Shown here: piece after piece, positions 8,275 through 17,019 of the stretch
Position numbering within the stretch: the stretch's first letter is position 1
Layout: every line of letters starts with the position of its first letter
Assembly (NCBI GenBank): GCA_002397155.1
Contig: DGZR01000087.1
Span: 15,967-42,614, forward strand
From: Firmicutes bacterium UBA4975
Lineage (GTDB): Bacteria; Bacillota; Proteinivoracia; UBA4975
Reading direction: 5' to 3'
Length of the DNA: 26,648 bases
Position numbers and translations under genes: made by a program
Notes under the pieces: model-generated
Told to the model about the DNA's origin: nothing
Database searches by the model: none
Seen by the model: the letters and a program-made list of their open reading frames with translations, nothing else

Positions 8275-10212
8275 CTAGGGTTTGGCCCGGAGGCTTTCCA
8301 AGCATTGCCGGGCAACCTGCACGGCCTGGGTGCTGCTTAATGAATAGTCCCCCTCCAGGGTTATGGCCAAGAGGGTCTCATCGAAATAGCAGATATACCA
8401 CGCAGTCTGCCTGGTTTTACTGGTTTCCGAAGTGCCGGTTTTGCCCCGGATGACGCTGCTGGCGACCCAGGCCGAGGCGGCGCTGTCAGAGGCGGCGTAT
8501 GCCAGGACTCCGTCCACTAACTCCAGATTTTCCTGAGCAAACCCGCCCTGGAGCCACCCTTCAACTTCAGCGGTGGCCAGCAGGCGGGGACGGGGCAAAG
8601 TGCCGTCTTTGCGGGCAATGGCGGCATACATCAGGGCGATGTGGAGGGGGGTGACCAGCATCTTGCCCTGACCATAGCTGGAATCGGCCAGGAGAATGGT
8701 CCCCTCTTGCCCCCCCAGCCGGGATTGTTCGTAGCTGAGGGCAAAGGGCAGGTCTTGGTCGAAACCCAGTTGGCGGCAGTAAGCGGCAAAGGCGGCCCAG
8801 CCCACTTTTAGGCCCAAGTCGGCAAAGTAGACGTTGTCCGACCAGCGCATGGCCTCCCACAGGTCCACCGGCCCCAGGGGCCGCAGGACCCGGGTCACGC
8901 TGTAACCGCCCCAGTCCGGACCGCCCTGCCAGAGGACCGGGGTATCCCAGCTCTCGATGGGGTCAAAGACCTCTTCCTCTAGGGCCATGAGGGCGGTAAA
9001 GGGCTTGAAAACTGAGCCCGGCGGGTAAAGCCCGTTAAAGGCCCGGTTCAAAAAGGGAGAATCCAGGGCAAGCAGTTCTTCGTACTCGCCGGAGCTTATG
9101 CCCCGGGCCAAGAGGTTGGGGTCAAACCCCGGGTTAGAGGCCACCGCCAAGATGTCCCCGGTCTGGAAATTCAAAAGGAGGGCGCTGCCGGGCCAGCCGC
9201 CTAAGGCTTCGGCCAAAATCTGGCTCTTGCCCAAGTCCAGGGTAACGGCCACATCCCGGCCCGGCTCAACCGGGCGCCGGGCCACCACGGACAGGGTGTT
9301 TCCCTGGCCATCCCGGATGTCGATGACAAAACCCGGCCGCCCCGCCAAGGCTTCATCGGCCATGAGTTCCAAGCCGCAGCAACCGCTTGTATCCCCGGGC
9401 TCAAAGCCCAGTAGGGCTAAGTCTCCTAGCTGTCCTTCCTTTGCCTTACCGACATAGCCCACGGTCTGGGCCAGAGAGGGGCAAACGGAATAAAGGCGCT
9501 CCGTCCGGGCCTGGACCAGCACCCCGGGCAAGGGGGATAGGGCCGGGCGCAGCCGAGCCCAGGTCTCGCTGTCCAAGGTGGCGACGGGCACGAAACTGTC
9601 CTCTTTCACCCAGTCCTGCTCAAGGAGGCCTTCGATCCGCTCTAGGGGCAAGTCCAGGAGCAGGCCCAGGAGAGCCCCAGTGTCCTCAGCCAGGCGTCCT
9701 TTGACCAGGCCCACTTCGTAAACTGAGCCGGTGGTAGCCAGGATAAGGCCCCGGGCGTCCAGGATGTCGCCCCGCTTGGGCATTTCCCGACTGACCCGGA
9801 CCACCCTGTTGCCGGTCAGTCCGGGAAAGATGTGGCAGTGGTCCCAATTAAAGCGCCAGATTCCCTCTTCTTTGCAGGCTTCCAGACTGTATTCCTGAGT
9901 AAATTCCCCCACCGTAGTGGTGGTAAAAGAAAGCCTGTACTGCAAGCGCCCTTCTCCCCAACTGACCCCGTCCAGTTTTAGCCCGCTCAGCCCGATGCCA
10001 GCGGATATCTTCTTATGGCGAGTGACAAAGACCTCCTCGGTGCAGGCGGCCCGGGCCGAAGCGCTCAGGAATCCGTACATGCCGACGTAGTCTCCCGCCT
10101 CCCACCGCCCGATAAAGGCCTCCAAGGCCTGCCGGGGTGTGTCCTCCGGCGGGGCACAACTGCCGACGGCAAGTACCATGCTGACAATCAGCGCCCACGA
10201 GACAAAGCGCAC
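8275..10212 (-). CDS. Class B penicillin-binding protein, MecA/PbpC-like lipoprotein
   Basis: 645 residues from GTG 10212, with AGGAGGG about 9 bases upstream. The N-terminus is a lipoprotein signal ending in AVGSC, with Cys19 the likely lipidated residue. Residues about 25-130 look like the NTF2-like MecA N-terminal domain (PF05223). A PBP dimerisation domain follows (PKRGDILDARGLILA), then the transpeptidase with S400-V-F-K403, S458-D-N and K591-T-G. All three active-site motifs are intact, so it should cross-link peptidoglycan outside the membrane. MecA-like architecture is normal for B. subtilis PbpC and does not by itself imply beta-lactam resistance. It lies 72 bp downstream of pepF, with no clear terminator between them. 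Confidence 0.9.
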   Translation of the reverse strand: MRFVSWALIVSMVLAVGSCAPPEDTPRQALEAFIGRWEAGDYVGMYGFLSASARAACTEEVFVTRHKKISAGIGLSGLKLDGVSWGEGRLQYRLSFTTTTVGEFTQEYSLEACKEEGIWRFNWDHCHIFPGLTGNRVVRVSREMPKRGDILDARGLILATTGSVYEVGLVKGRLAEDTGALLGLLLDLPLERIEGLLEQDWVKEDSFVPVATLDSETWARLRPALSPLPGVLVQARTERLYSVCPSLAQTVGYVGKAKEGQLGDLALLGFEPGDTSGCCGLELMADEALAGRPGFVIDIRDGQGNTLSVVARRPVEPGRDVAVTLDLGKSQILAEALGGWPGSALLLNFQTGDILAVASNPGFDPNLLARGISSGEYEELLALDSPFLNRAFNGLYPPGSVFKPFTALMALEEEVFDPIESWDTPVLWQGGPDWGGYSVTRVLRPLGPVDLWEAMRWSDNVYFADLGLKVGWAAFAAYCRQLGFDQDLPFALSYEQSRLGGQEGTILLADSSYGQGKMLVTPLHIALMYAAIARKDGTLPRPRLLATAEVEGWLQGGFAQENLELVDGVLAYAASDSAASAWVASSVIRGKTGTSETSKTRQTAWYICYFDETLLAITLEGDYSLSSTQAVQVARQCLESLRAKP

Positions 10213-10284
10213 AGGGGCTAACCCTCCTTCTCCCGTAATCCGAATCCGACAAAAGGAGTAACAGTAAAAAAACCGAGGAAAGGA

Positions 10285-12057
10285 CTACTGGGTCAGATTA
10301 AGAAATTCCTGGGCGTCGGCAGCGGTCATGGCCACGGCCTGCCGCCAGAAATCCTTTTCGCTCAAGTCCACGCCCAGGTGGCGGCGGGCCAAGTCCTCTA
10401 CCCGCATGCGGCCGGTATCCCGCAAGAGGTTGATGTACTTCTGCTCAAAATCTGCTCCTTCTTTTTGAGCCAGGGCGTAGATACCCGCGCTGAACAAGTA
10501 GCCAAAGGTGTAGGGAAAATTATAAAAGGGAACTCCGGTCATGAAAAAGTGGAGTTTTGAGCACCAGAAATGGGGGTGCCAGACGTCGAGGGCATTGCAG
10601 TACGCCTCTTTTTGCGCCTCTTCCATCAGCGCGTTCAGGCGCTCGGCGCTTAAGGGCCCCCGGCGCCGTTCGGCGTAGAAGTTGGTCTCAAAGATGAAGC
10701 GGGCGTGGATGTTCATGTAAAAGCTGATGCTGTTGTCGACCTTGGCGGCCAGCAGGGCAATTCGCTCCTCTTTTTTCTCCGCCTGGGCCAGGGCGGCGTC
10801 GGCCACCACCATTTCGTTAAAGGTTGAGGCCGTCTCCGCCACATTCATCGCGTAGCGCTGGGCCATGATGGGCAAGTCGGTCATGACGTGCTGGTGGAAG
10901 GCGTGGCCCAGCTCGTGGGCTAGAGTCGATACATTGTCGGGAGTGCCCATAAAGGTGGTGAACACCCGGGTCTCTTTAGTGTGGGGCAGGCTGGTACAAA
11001 AGGCGCCGGCCCGCTTGTTCCCCCTGTTTTCCGCTTCTACCCAGCGTTTTTTAAAGGCCTGGGCCACAAATTGCCCCATCCTGGGACTCACAGTCTCCAG
11101 ATGCCCGACGACGAAATTAGCGGCCTCGTCAAAAGTATAAGTCTTCCCGGCCTTGCCCAGGGGGGCGGCCACATCGTACCAGCTCATCTTTTCCAGGCCT
11201 AACAGTTTTTTCTTCCGGTCCAGGTAGTCGACAAAGACCCCCTTGCCCTCCTGGATGGCCGCCCACATGGCGTCCAGGGTAGCTTCCGTCATCCGGTTAT
11301 ACTCCAGGGGTTCCTTGTGGAAGGACTGCCAGCCCCGGTGCTTGTATAGGTTGAGGCGGTAACCGGCCAGGTGGCTGAGGACGCTGGCGCAGAGCTCTTC
11401 TTCACCGGCCCAGGCCGCTTCCCACTTTTCTCCCGCTCGGTTCCGCACCCCGGGATCGGGGTCGGAGAACAGGTTGACAAACTGCCCCACCGAATAGTCG
11501 GTCTTCTTGCCCTCCTCCTGCCAGGATATAGTCATACGCCCCGTGATGATGTTGTACAGTTCGGACCAGCCGTGGTAGCCGTCGATGCTCAGATCGGTAG
11601 CCAGTTTTTCCAACTGGGCCGGCATCTTCTCCCGAGCCCTTTGGCGCAGCTCATTGAGGGGAAAAGAGATCGGTTGAAATTCCGGGGTCGCCAGGAGCTG
11701 GTCCCAGGCCCCATCCTCCATACCGATGAGCCGTTCTTCCACCGAGGTCAACACCGAACTCAGGGCCGCATATATCTGGCGCAGCCGACTCCCCAGGAGT
11801 TTTGCCGGCCCGTCCTTGGTGTCCTGGGCGTCCAGGCAGCCGATAAAAGCCCCCGCCTGGCTGAGTCGGGCAGAGATGTCCTGAAACCGTCCAATGAATT
11901 CTTGCCACTGGCCCCGGTCGTCTCCCGGAGGAATGGCCCCTTCCAGCCCGGCGATATCCTCTGTCACTTTTTCTATATGTTCTTTGAGCACCGAAGATTC
12001 GCTGCCACCCGGGAAAATTGACTCCAAATCCCATACTTGGCTTAAATCTTTTAGCAT
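10285..12057 (-). CDS. pepF: Oligoendopeptidase F, M3 family metallopeptidase
   Basis: 590 residues. ATG 12057 is preferred because AGGAGG is 7 bases upstream; the ATG two codons earlier is only a couple of bases from it. The zinc site is H381-E-L-G-H385 in LAHELGHAFHQHV, followed about 25 residues on by the third ligand region, NVAETASTFNEM, typical of M3B peptidases. Length and motif order match the pepF/M3 family. It is cytoplasmic, without a signal peptide, and hydrolyses short peptides for protein turnover or peptide use. The next gene on the same strand is the penicillin-binding protein; co-transcription is possible because no hairpin separates them. Confidence 0.93.
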   Translation of the reverse strand: MLKDLSQVWDLESIFPGGSESSVLKEHIEKVTEDIAGLEGAIPPGDDRGQWQEFIGRFQDISARLSQAGAFIGCLDAQDTKDGPAKLLGSRLRQIYAALSSVLTSVEERLIGMEDGAWDQLLATPEFQPISFPLNELRQRAREKMPAQLEKLATDLSIDGYHGWSELYNIITGRMTISWQEEGKKTDYSVGQFVNLFSDPDPGVRNRAGEKWEAAWAGEEELCASVLSHLAGYRLNLYKHRGWQSFHKEPLEYNRMTEATLDAMWAAIQEGKGVFVDYLDRKKKLLGLEKMSWYDVAAPLGKAGKTYTFDEAANFVVGHLETVSPRMGQFVAQAFKKRWVEAENRGNKRAGAFCTSLPHTKETRVFTTFMGTPDNVSTLAHELGHAFHQHVMTDLPIMAQRYAMNVAETASTFNEMVVADAALAQAEKKEERIALLAAKVDNSISFYMNIHARFIFETNFYAERRRGPLSAERLNALMEEAQKEAYCNALDVWHPHFWCSKLHFFMTGVPFYNFPYTFGYLFSAGIYALAQKEGADFEQKYINLLRDTGRMRVEDLARRHLGVDLSEKDFWRQAVAMTAADAQEFLNLTQ

Positions 12058-12063
12058 GTACAT

Positions 12064-12359
12064 TCCTCCTCACATTGTCTTATCTTATTTCGACACCCGA
12101 CAGATAATACCTGCCCTCTCTTATTCTGGGCGGGGATCTGGCCGGGGCCCCTTTGCCGCTCTGGACCACGAAAAAGGATTTTTACCCTGCAACAGCTTGG
12201 GGGGCGGGGGCACCAACTAGTCGATACCTGTAATTTATTCCGAAAAAGAGGGCTAGGCTGTCAGGGCTATTTAGTATAATAGGGTGGCGGCAAGGTATAT
12301 CTAGCCAAGGAATAATATGGTATGATTTAAACACTTCATCAAAGAAGGAGTGGAGTCCG
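12064..12359. other. Divergent intergenic region between pepF and a lipoprotein gene
   Basis: Almost 300 bases without a gene. A TATAAT hexamer at 12275-12280 and a TATGAT at 12321-12326 could be -10 elements for the plus-strand lipoprotein, but neither has a good -35 partner. AGGAG at 12346-12350 precedes the proposed ATA start. On the pepF side I see no convincing promoter and no structured leader. Confidence 0.35.
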
Positions 12360-13733
12360 ATAAAGAGAAAGCTGGTAATCTTGGCCTGGGTCCTCACCAT
12401 TCTCATGCTGTTATCCGCTTTCGGCTGCAGCCTTTTTACCCCTGCGGAAACACCTCCCAACGGAGAGACCCCAGGTAATGAAACGCCGGGCAAGGACCCG
12501 GAACCAGGGACGGACCCCGGTGTCGATCCGGAAATCTCCGAACCGACTGATAACGATTTGACTGCCTCGGTGACCCCGGTCCCTCCAGGCAGCACCGCCG
12601 CTATTAACTACGCTGTCATTCGTCAGGGTGACCTCTGGTTGGGAATCGATGGTACCCGTCTCTGGCGGCAGACCGCCAGCGGTGATGTTGACCAGGTGGT
12701 GTGGGCCCCCGACGGCCATGCTCTTGCATTTTTTACTACGCCCTCTTTGGATGCATACACCCGAGACCTCTACACCTTGATTCCCGGCGGTGTGCCGGTC
12801 CTCGTCGACCGGGATGTTGTCGCCAGCTTTTCCTGGCCCGACCCCCAGGGTTTTCTCTGGAGCCCGGATAGCTCTCGCCTGGCCTATGGCCTGGCCGACT
12901 CCCTGGAAATTGTCATCGCCGGCCCCGGCTCGGCTCGGAGCAGCTTTTCCATAGACATCTATCCGGAAGCCGGCCCCTTCTGGCTGGGCCCCAACCGGCT
13001 GGTTCTCGGCTCGGTGAGCCCCGTGCCCTTGCTTTTGATAGTCGACACCCTGGGAACAGAGGTCGCCACTGTTCTGGATACTGCCCTGCCCTACCCAATT
13101 GCCGACGGTCTCCTGGCCGCTGCGGGAGAGTACGGAGACACCGAAGACTTTTTCTTCACCGGCCTGGTCCACCTGGATGACGATGGGGCCAACGCCAGCC
13201 TGGTCCACCGGGGTAACATCTACATGTGTTTCCTGGCTTGGAACCCCCAGGAAGAAAACAGGACGGGGACAAAGTACTTTGCCCTCTCCGACGGGGAAAC
13301 CCTCTTCCTGCAAAACTACGCTGCCGAAGCGGGCCCCCGGGTGGAACTGCTGACCCAGGACCTGTTCCTCACATTTTCGGAATTTGCCTATCCTTTTTGG
13401 TTTGCCTGGGCGCCGGACGGGGACTCCCTGGCCGCCCTGCCTTTTACCTTCAGCCAAGAAGGCGACTACGGCGAACAAAAGGGCTCTTGGGACCTGGTCC
13501 AAGTAGACCGGGAAGGCCGGGCCAAAGTGCTCCTGGCAGACCTGTATACCGTCCAAGAATATGAAACCCCCATACCCTTCTGGACCCAGCCCATCAAGTG
13601 GTCCCCCGATGGCGCTAAGATCAATTACCTGGTTGACGGGGTAGAGGGCGTCGATCTATGGCAGCTCAATCTGGCCGATAAAACCGTCAGCCTGTTTCTC
13701 CTGAGTTCCGAACTGCCGGAGTATCGCCCCTGA
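12360..13733 (+). CDS. Predicted beta-propeller lipoprotein, probable ATA start
   Basis: 457 residues if it starts at ATA 12360, which lies 9 bases after AAGAAGGAG. The in-frame TTG at 12381 would remove the basic KRK that begins a normal lipoprotein signal (KRKLVILAWVLTILMLLSAF, then GC). Cys23 is the likely lipidated residue. A Pro/Gly/Glu/Thr/Asp-rich linker covers residues about 28-65. The rest resembles TolB/WD40-like propeller blades, with repeated WAPDG, WSPDSSRLAYG, WAPDGDSLA and WSPDGAKINY segments. It should sit on the outer face of the membrane, perhaps binding protein or carbohydrate; the ligand is unknown. It is convergent with a second lipoprotein gene and shares a terminator with it. 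Confidence 0.75.
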   Translation: MKRKLVILAWVLTILMLLSAFGCSLFTPAETPPNGETPGNETPGKDPEPGTDPGVDPEISEPTDNDLTASVTPVPPGSTAAINYAVIRQGDLWLGIDGTRLWRQTASGDVDQVVWAPDGHALAFFTTPSLDAYTRDLYTLIPGGVPVLVDRDVVASFSWPDPQGFLWSPDSSRLAYGLADSLEIVIAGPGSARSSFSIDIYPEAGPFWLGPNRLVLGSVSPVPLLLIVDTLGTEVATVLDTALPYPIADGLLAAAGEYGDTEDFFFTGLVHLDDDGANASLVHRGNIYMCFLAWNPQEENRTGTKYFALSDGETLFLQNYAAEAGPRVELLTQDLFLTFSEFAYPFWFAWAPDGDSLAALPFTFSQEGDYGEQKGSWDLVQVDREGRAKVLLADLYTVQEYETPIPFWTQPIKWSPDGAKINYLVDGVEGVDLWQLNLADKTVSLFLLSSELPEYRP

Positions 13734-13760
13734 TTGACCAGGCCGTTCACCCTTTACTTA

Positions 13761-13797
13761 AAAAAATAACGTGGCCCCAAGGGCCACGTTATTTTTT
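13761..13797. terminator. Bidirectional intrinsic terminator between convergent lipoprotein genes
   Basis: A perfect inverted repeat: AAAAAATAACGTGGCCC, loop CAA, GGGCCACGTTATTTTTT. It serves the propeller lipoprotein on the plus strand and the GGDEP-repeat lipoprotein on the minus strand. Confidence 0.92.
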
Positions 13798-13798
13798 C

Positions 13799-14590
13799 TT
13801 AGCGGGGGTTAAAGTGAGTTACCCGAAGCTCTTCCATCGCCTTTGAATCCTTGAGAGTTGACCTAATAAGAGCAAAGTACAGGTCACCGTCCCGGTGAAA
13901 ACCGTAGTGACTGAAGACTTTAGTCCATTGGCTGGCAAAAGAATAGACCTCTAACTGGCCAATCTCACTGCTTTCGCTGGTCTGGCCCTCCAGTTTATAA
14001 GAAGAAGTATCTATGGTTCCATCGGTGGCCATGACCATTTGGGTCAAGAGTACTTTGTTGACGTAGATCTGCAAGAGTATGGATAACGCGCCGGCCCCCC
14101 AAGAACTATCTTCAACCCCATTTTGTTCCGCTTTCAGGCAGTTCCAGTCCTCGTCAAACCAGAAGCGAAACTCATCGACGCCGCCTTCCACTTTGGTCAG
14201 GTGGATGACTTCGGCTTCCACCCCATTGATTTCTTCTGTCCCTTGGGAAACATAGTGCATTGAAAAGACAGATTCCTCCCCATCCTCCCGAATCTCTTTG
14301 TGGGTATAGCCAAACTCAGCTAGGGTAGTCAAAATGTCCTGCCAGTTTTCCGGATAATAGATGACTCCCTCGACAGCCAGGTAATCACCCTCGGGTTCCT
14401 CCCCGCCGGGGTCGCCGCCGCTTGGTTCTTCTCCGCCCGGCTCGTCACCACCGGGTTCATCCCCCCCTGGTTCTTCGCCTCCGGGTTCATCGCCCCCTGA
14501 CATGGGCACAAACTTCTTGATAAGCCCACACCCTGATAGACTGCTAAACACAAAGGCCATGAGCAAGAGAACGACAATCGCTTTTTTCAA
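13799..14590 (-). CDS. Lipoprotein with GGxEP-repeat linker, unknown function
   Basis: 263 residues from TTG 14590, with AAAGGGG just upstream. The signal MKKAIVVLLLMAFVFSSLSG is followed by C21 in the lipobox LSGC. Residues 32-69 are a tandem GGDEP/GGEEP spacer. The globular part (70-263) is strand-rich and mixed; it includes EVIHLTKVEGGVDEFRFWFD and WNCLKAEQNG, resembling proteins that hold a hydrophobic ligand in an open beta-sheet, but I recognise no family. It would be anchored outside the membrane with the repeat as a flexible stalk. The 116-bp gap upstream holds a short CGGCCC/GGGCCG hairpin in the likely leader. It is convergent with the propeller lipoprotein. Confidence 0.78.
   Translation of the reverse strand: MKKAIVVLLLMAFVFSSLSGCGLIKKFVPMSGGDEPGGEEPGGDEPGGDEPGGEEPSGGDPGGEEPEGDYLAVEGVIYYPENWQDILTTLAEFGYTHKEIREDGEESVFSMHYVSQGTEEINGVEAEVIHLTKVEGGVDEFRFWFDEDWNCLKAEQNGVEDSSWGAGALSILLQIYVNKVLLTQMVMATDGTIDTSSYKLEGQTSESSEIGQLEVYSFASQWTKVFSHYGFHRDGDLYFALIRSTLKDSKAMEELRVTHFNPR
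14384..14497 (-). repeat. In-frame GGxEP coding repeat
   Basis: About seven imperfect five-residue units (GGDEP, GGEEP and variants) just after the lipid anchor. They form an acidic, flexible, glycine/proline-rich stalk. Such repeats can vary in copy number between strains. Confidence 0.85.
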
Positions 14591-14706
14591 GGAAAATCCC
14601 CTTTCTTTTCTAGAAGATCCCCGGCCCTCTGGGCCGCAATCTCTATACTAAGGTAAAGGGGAAAGGAATGATGTTCCGAAATTGACATTTTTGTTTTTTG
14701 AAATTG

Positions 14707-16491
14707 CTATTTCAAGGGTGCAGAGCCCATGGCGGCTTGGGCAATCCTCCCCGCCGCCCCTTGATTTGCTTTTTGAGCCTGCCAAAGCTGCCAGTACAAA
14801 CCGCCCTTTACCAGCAGGTCCTCGTGGCTGCCTTGCTCCAGGATTTTCCCTTCGGCCAAGACGATTATCTGGTCGGCATCCCGGATGGTAGAGAGGCGAT
14901 GGGCAATGACTACCGCCGTCTTATTCTCTTTGAGGGTATTTAGAGCCTCTTGAATCAAGTGCTCGGTCTGGGTATCGACGGCCGAAGTGGCTTCGTCGAG
15001 AATTAAAATCGGGGCGTCCTTGAGCACGGCCCGGGCAATGGAAATCCTCTGCTTTTGCCCGCCGGAGAGCTTAACTCCCCGCTCGCCGATGGGAGTATCA
15101 TAGCCCATCTCCAGGGCGAGGATAAAATTGTGGGCGTTGGCGGCCTTGGCGGCGGCAACGACCTCCTCTTCAGTGGCCCGGGGGGAGCCATAGAGAATAT
15201 TGTCCCGAACAGTGCCATTGAAGAGGAAGACGTCCTGAGACACCAAGCTTATCTGGCGGCGCAGGCTCCTCAGGGTGAGGGTGCGGATGTCCCGGTCGTC
15301 GATGTAAATTTCTCCGGTTACCGGGTCATAGAAACGGGGGATCAGGCTGGCGATGGTCGTCTTGCCGACGCCGGTGGCGCCCACCAGGGCCAAAGTCTCC
15401 CCGGGTTTTAGGCAAAAGGAGATGTCGTCCAGGACGGGAATGCCATCCACATATTGAAAGCCCACCCGGCGGAACTCTATGGCCCCCGCTGCCCGGCTCA
15501 GTTCCAAGGCATCGGGGGATTCAGGCACATCCGATTCGGCCTGGATGACGGAGAGCACCCGTCCGGCGCTGCCCAGGGCTTCCTGCAGCCCTTCATTTAT
15601 CTGGCCCAGGGCCATGATGGGCTGGTAAAAAGCGTTCAAGTAGAGAAAGTAGGTCACCAGGTCCTTTAGGGGCAAGGCGCCCCCCAGGGCCAGCCGGCCG
15701 CCAAAAAAGATGACGATGGCCGTGCCCAGACTGGCGACAAATTCAATTGCCGGGTGGAAGGCATTGGTCATCTTGAGGGCTCGCAGCATGGCCCGAGTCT
15801 GAGCCGCCAAGGCTCGCCCCGTCCGCTCGCTTTCGTGCTCTTCCTGGGTAAATGCCTTGATCTCCCTAATACCGCTCAGGTTGTCCTGGAGGATGGCGTT
15901 GAGAGCGCCTACCTCTTCCTGGTTCTTGCGGAAAAGAGGCCGGGAAATCCTGCTGAACTTTAGCACCAGCCAGGCCAAGAGGGGAACGGGAATCAGGGTT
16001 AAAAGGGCCAGGGTGGCATTCATGTAGGAAAGGAAAAAAAACACCCCCACCAACATTACGCCGTTGACCACCACGGTGGGAATGGCATGAGCCAGCAGGA
16101 CCTCAAAAGTGCGGGTGTCGTTAATCACCCGGGACATCAGCTCCCCGGTCTGCTTATCGCTGTAAAAGCTTAAGGACAGCCCCTGCAGGGAGTCGTACAT
16201 CTTTTGCCGGATATCCTGGACCATGTTCCAGGCGGCATGGTGGGAAATGTAGTCGGTGCCGAATTTGGCCAGGGCCTTGACCAGGTATATGCCCACCGCA
16301 ATGGCGGCCAGGGCACTGATCGGCCCCAGTTCCGCCCCCGCCCCTCCGTCCTCGATGGTGGAAAGCAGGCTGCGGATCGCCCAGGGGCCTGCCAAGCTAG
16401 CGGCGGTCACCAGGAGCATGCACAGGGTCGCCGCCCCAATCCACCATTTGTAAGCCCGGGCAAAGGGCAGAATCCCTTTCAGTTCTTTCAC
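14707..16491 (-). CDS. ABC exporter, membrane and ATPase domains fused (MsbA/LmrA type)
   Basis: 594 residues from GTG 16491, which overlaps the MarR gene stop as GTGA. The first 320 residues hold about six membrane helices of the ABC exporter type; the rest is the ATPase. Walker A is GATGVGKTT at about 370-378, the signature is LSGGQKQR, Walker B is ILILDEAT and the switch is IAHRLST, all intact. It is a half-transporter that would act as a homodimer, or pair with another half encoded elsewhere, exporting drugs, lipids or peptides. Coupling to a MarR gene suggests substrate-induced expression of a multidrug exporter. Confidence 0.92.
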   Translation of the reverse strand: MKELKGILPFARAYKWWIGAATLCMLLVTAASLAGPWAIRSLLSTIEDGGAGAELGPISALAAIAVGIYLVKALAKFGTDYISHHAAWNMVQDIRQKMYDSLQGLSLSFYSDKQTGELMSRVINDTRTFEVLLAHAIPTVVVNGVMLVGVFFFLSYMNATLALLTLIPVPLLAWLVLKFSRISRPLFRKNQEEVGALNAILQDNLSGIREIKAFTQEEHESERTGRALAAQTRAMLRALKMTNAFHPAIEFVASLGTAIVIFFGGRLALGGALPLKDLVTYFLYLNAFYQPIMALGQINEGLQEALGSAGRVLSVIQAESDVPESPDALELSRAAGAIEFRRVGFQYVDGIPVLDDISFCLKPGETLALVGATGVGKTTIASLIPRFYDPVTGEIYIDDRDIRTLTLRSLRRQISLVSQDVFLFNGTVRDNILYGSPRATEEEVVAAAKAANAHNFILALEMGYDTPIGERGVKLSGGQKQRISIARAVLKDAPILILDEATSAVDTQTEHLIQEALNTLKENKTAVVIAHRLSTIRDADQIIVLAEGKILEQGSHEDLLVKGGLYWQLWQAQKANQGAAGRIAQAAMGSAPLK

Positions 16492-16925
16492 CGGCCGGCC
16501 TCCTTGCTGTCATCGTCTTTAAGTTTTACCAGAAGGGAGCGCAGCAGTTCTAGTTCCTCCGGGCTCAAGACTCCCAAGCGCTCAAAAATGTTGCTCTGGT
16601 GCCGGGGCACGATTTTTTCCCGCAGACTCGCCCCCTGGTCGGTGAGCTTTACCAACCACACCCGGCGATCTTCAGCCAGGTGTTCCCGGTAAACCCAGCC
16701 GTTGTCCGCCATCCGGTCGATAATTCCCGTCATGTTGCTGGCATTGCACTGGAGCTCCCGGGCCAGTTCGTTGGCCGGAATCCCTTCCCGCCCGATGTGG
16801 TAGAGAGCATGGTATTGGGGCCAGGTGACCCCGAATTCCTCGATCTTTTTGCGGAATTCCGCCTTCAGCCGGCTGCCGGTACTGCGCAATAGCCAGTACA
16901 CTTCACGGGCCAGTGATTCATTCAT
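16488..16925 (-). CDS. MarR family transcriptional regulator
   Basis: 145 residues from ATG 16925, with a G-rich GGGGGGGAG 7 bases upstream; an ATG eleven codons earlier is possible but lies before this site. The winged helix-turn-helix is clear: TWPQYHALYHIGREG, IPANELARELQCNASNMTGI, then DRMADNGWV and the wing AEDRRVWLVKLTDQG with its conserved DRR. It probably represses its own operon with the ABC exporter and is relieved by a small ligand. The gene stop overlaps the exporter start. The promoter and a possible operator lie directly upstream. Confidence 0.92.
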   Translation of the reverse strand: MNESLAREVYWLLRSTGSRLKAEFRKKIEEFGVTWPQYHALYHIGREGIPANELARELQCNASNMTGIIDRMADNGWVYREHLAEDRRVWLVKLTDQGASLREKIVPRHQSNIFERLGVLSPEELELLRSLLVKLKDDDSKEAGR

Positions 16926-16945
16926 ATAAGTACTCCCCCCCCCAG

Positions 16946-16988
16946 TTAGTACATACATGAATTATACAATAATGAACTAATAAATCAA
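16946..16988 (-). promoter_or_regulatory. marR-ABC promoter with overlapping inverted repeats
   Basis: Minus strand: TTGATT (16983-16988), 16-base spacer, TATAAT (16961-16966). The -10 lies within ATTAT-ACA-ATAAT (16961-16973), and TTAGT (16946-16950) and ACTAA (16976-16980) flank a 35-bp span. These AT-rich inverted repeats fit a self-regulating MarR operator, but their centres differ, so the exact site is uncertain. Confidence 0.55.
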
Positions 16989-17018
16989 CCACTGGGGCGG
17001 TTCCCAGTGGCTGATTTT
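16982..17018 (-). terminator. Intrinsic terminator of htpG
   Basis: A 15-bp stem (AAATCAGCCACTGGG with CCCAGTGGTTGATTT, minus strand, one G-U pair) with a 6-base loop begins just after the TAG stop. The tail is weak (ATTTATTAG). Its distal arm overlaps the -35 hexamer of the marR promoter. Confidence 0.7.
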
Positions 17019-17019
17019 T

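Noticed and set aside
8275..10212. MecA-like penicillin-binding protein as a resistance gene
   Set aside because: The architecture is common to housekeeping PbpC-type proteins, and no bla/mec-type regulators or mobile context are present.
12411..13556. A 381-codon open frame on the minus strand across the propeller lipoprotein gene
   Set aside because: Its translation is low-complexity Gly/Gln/Val-rich without domains, while the plus strand shows a lipoprotein signal and propeller blades. It is an artefact of GC-rich codon use.
14665..14677. GGAATGATGTTCC as a LexA-like or ECF-type site upstream of the GGxEP lipoprotein
   Set aside because: It departs from the Firmicutes LexA consensus, and no matching -10 at ECF spacing is visible.
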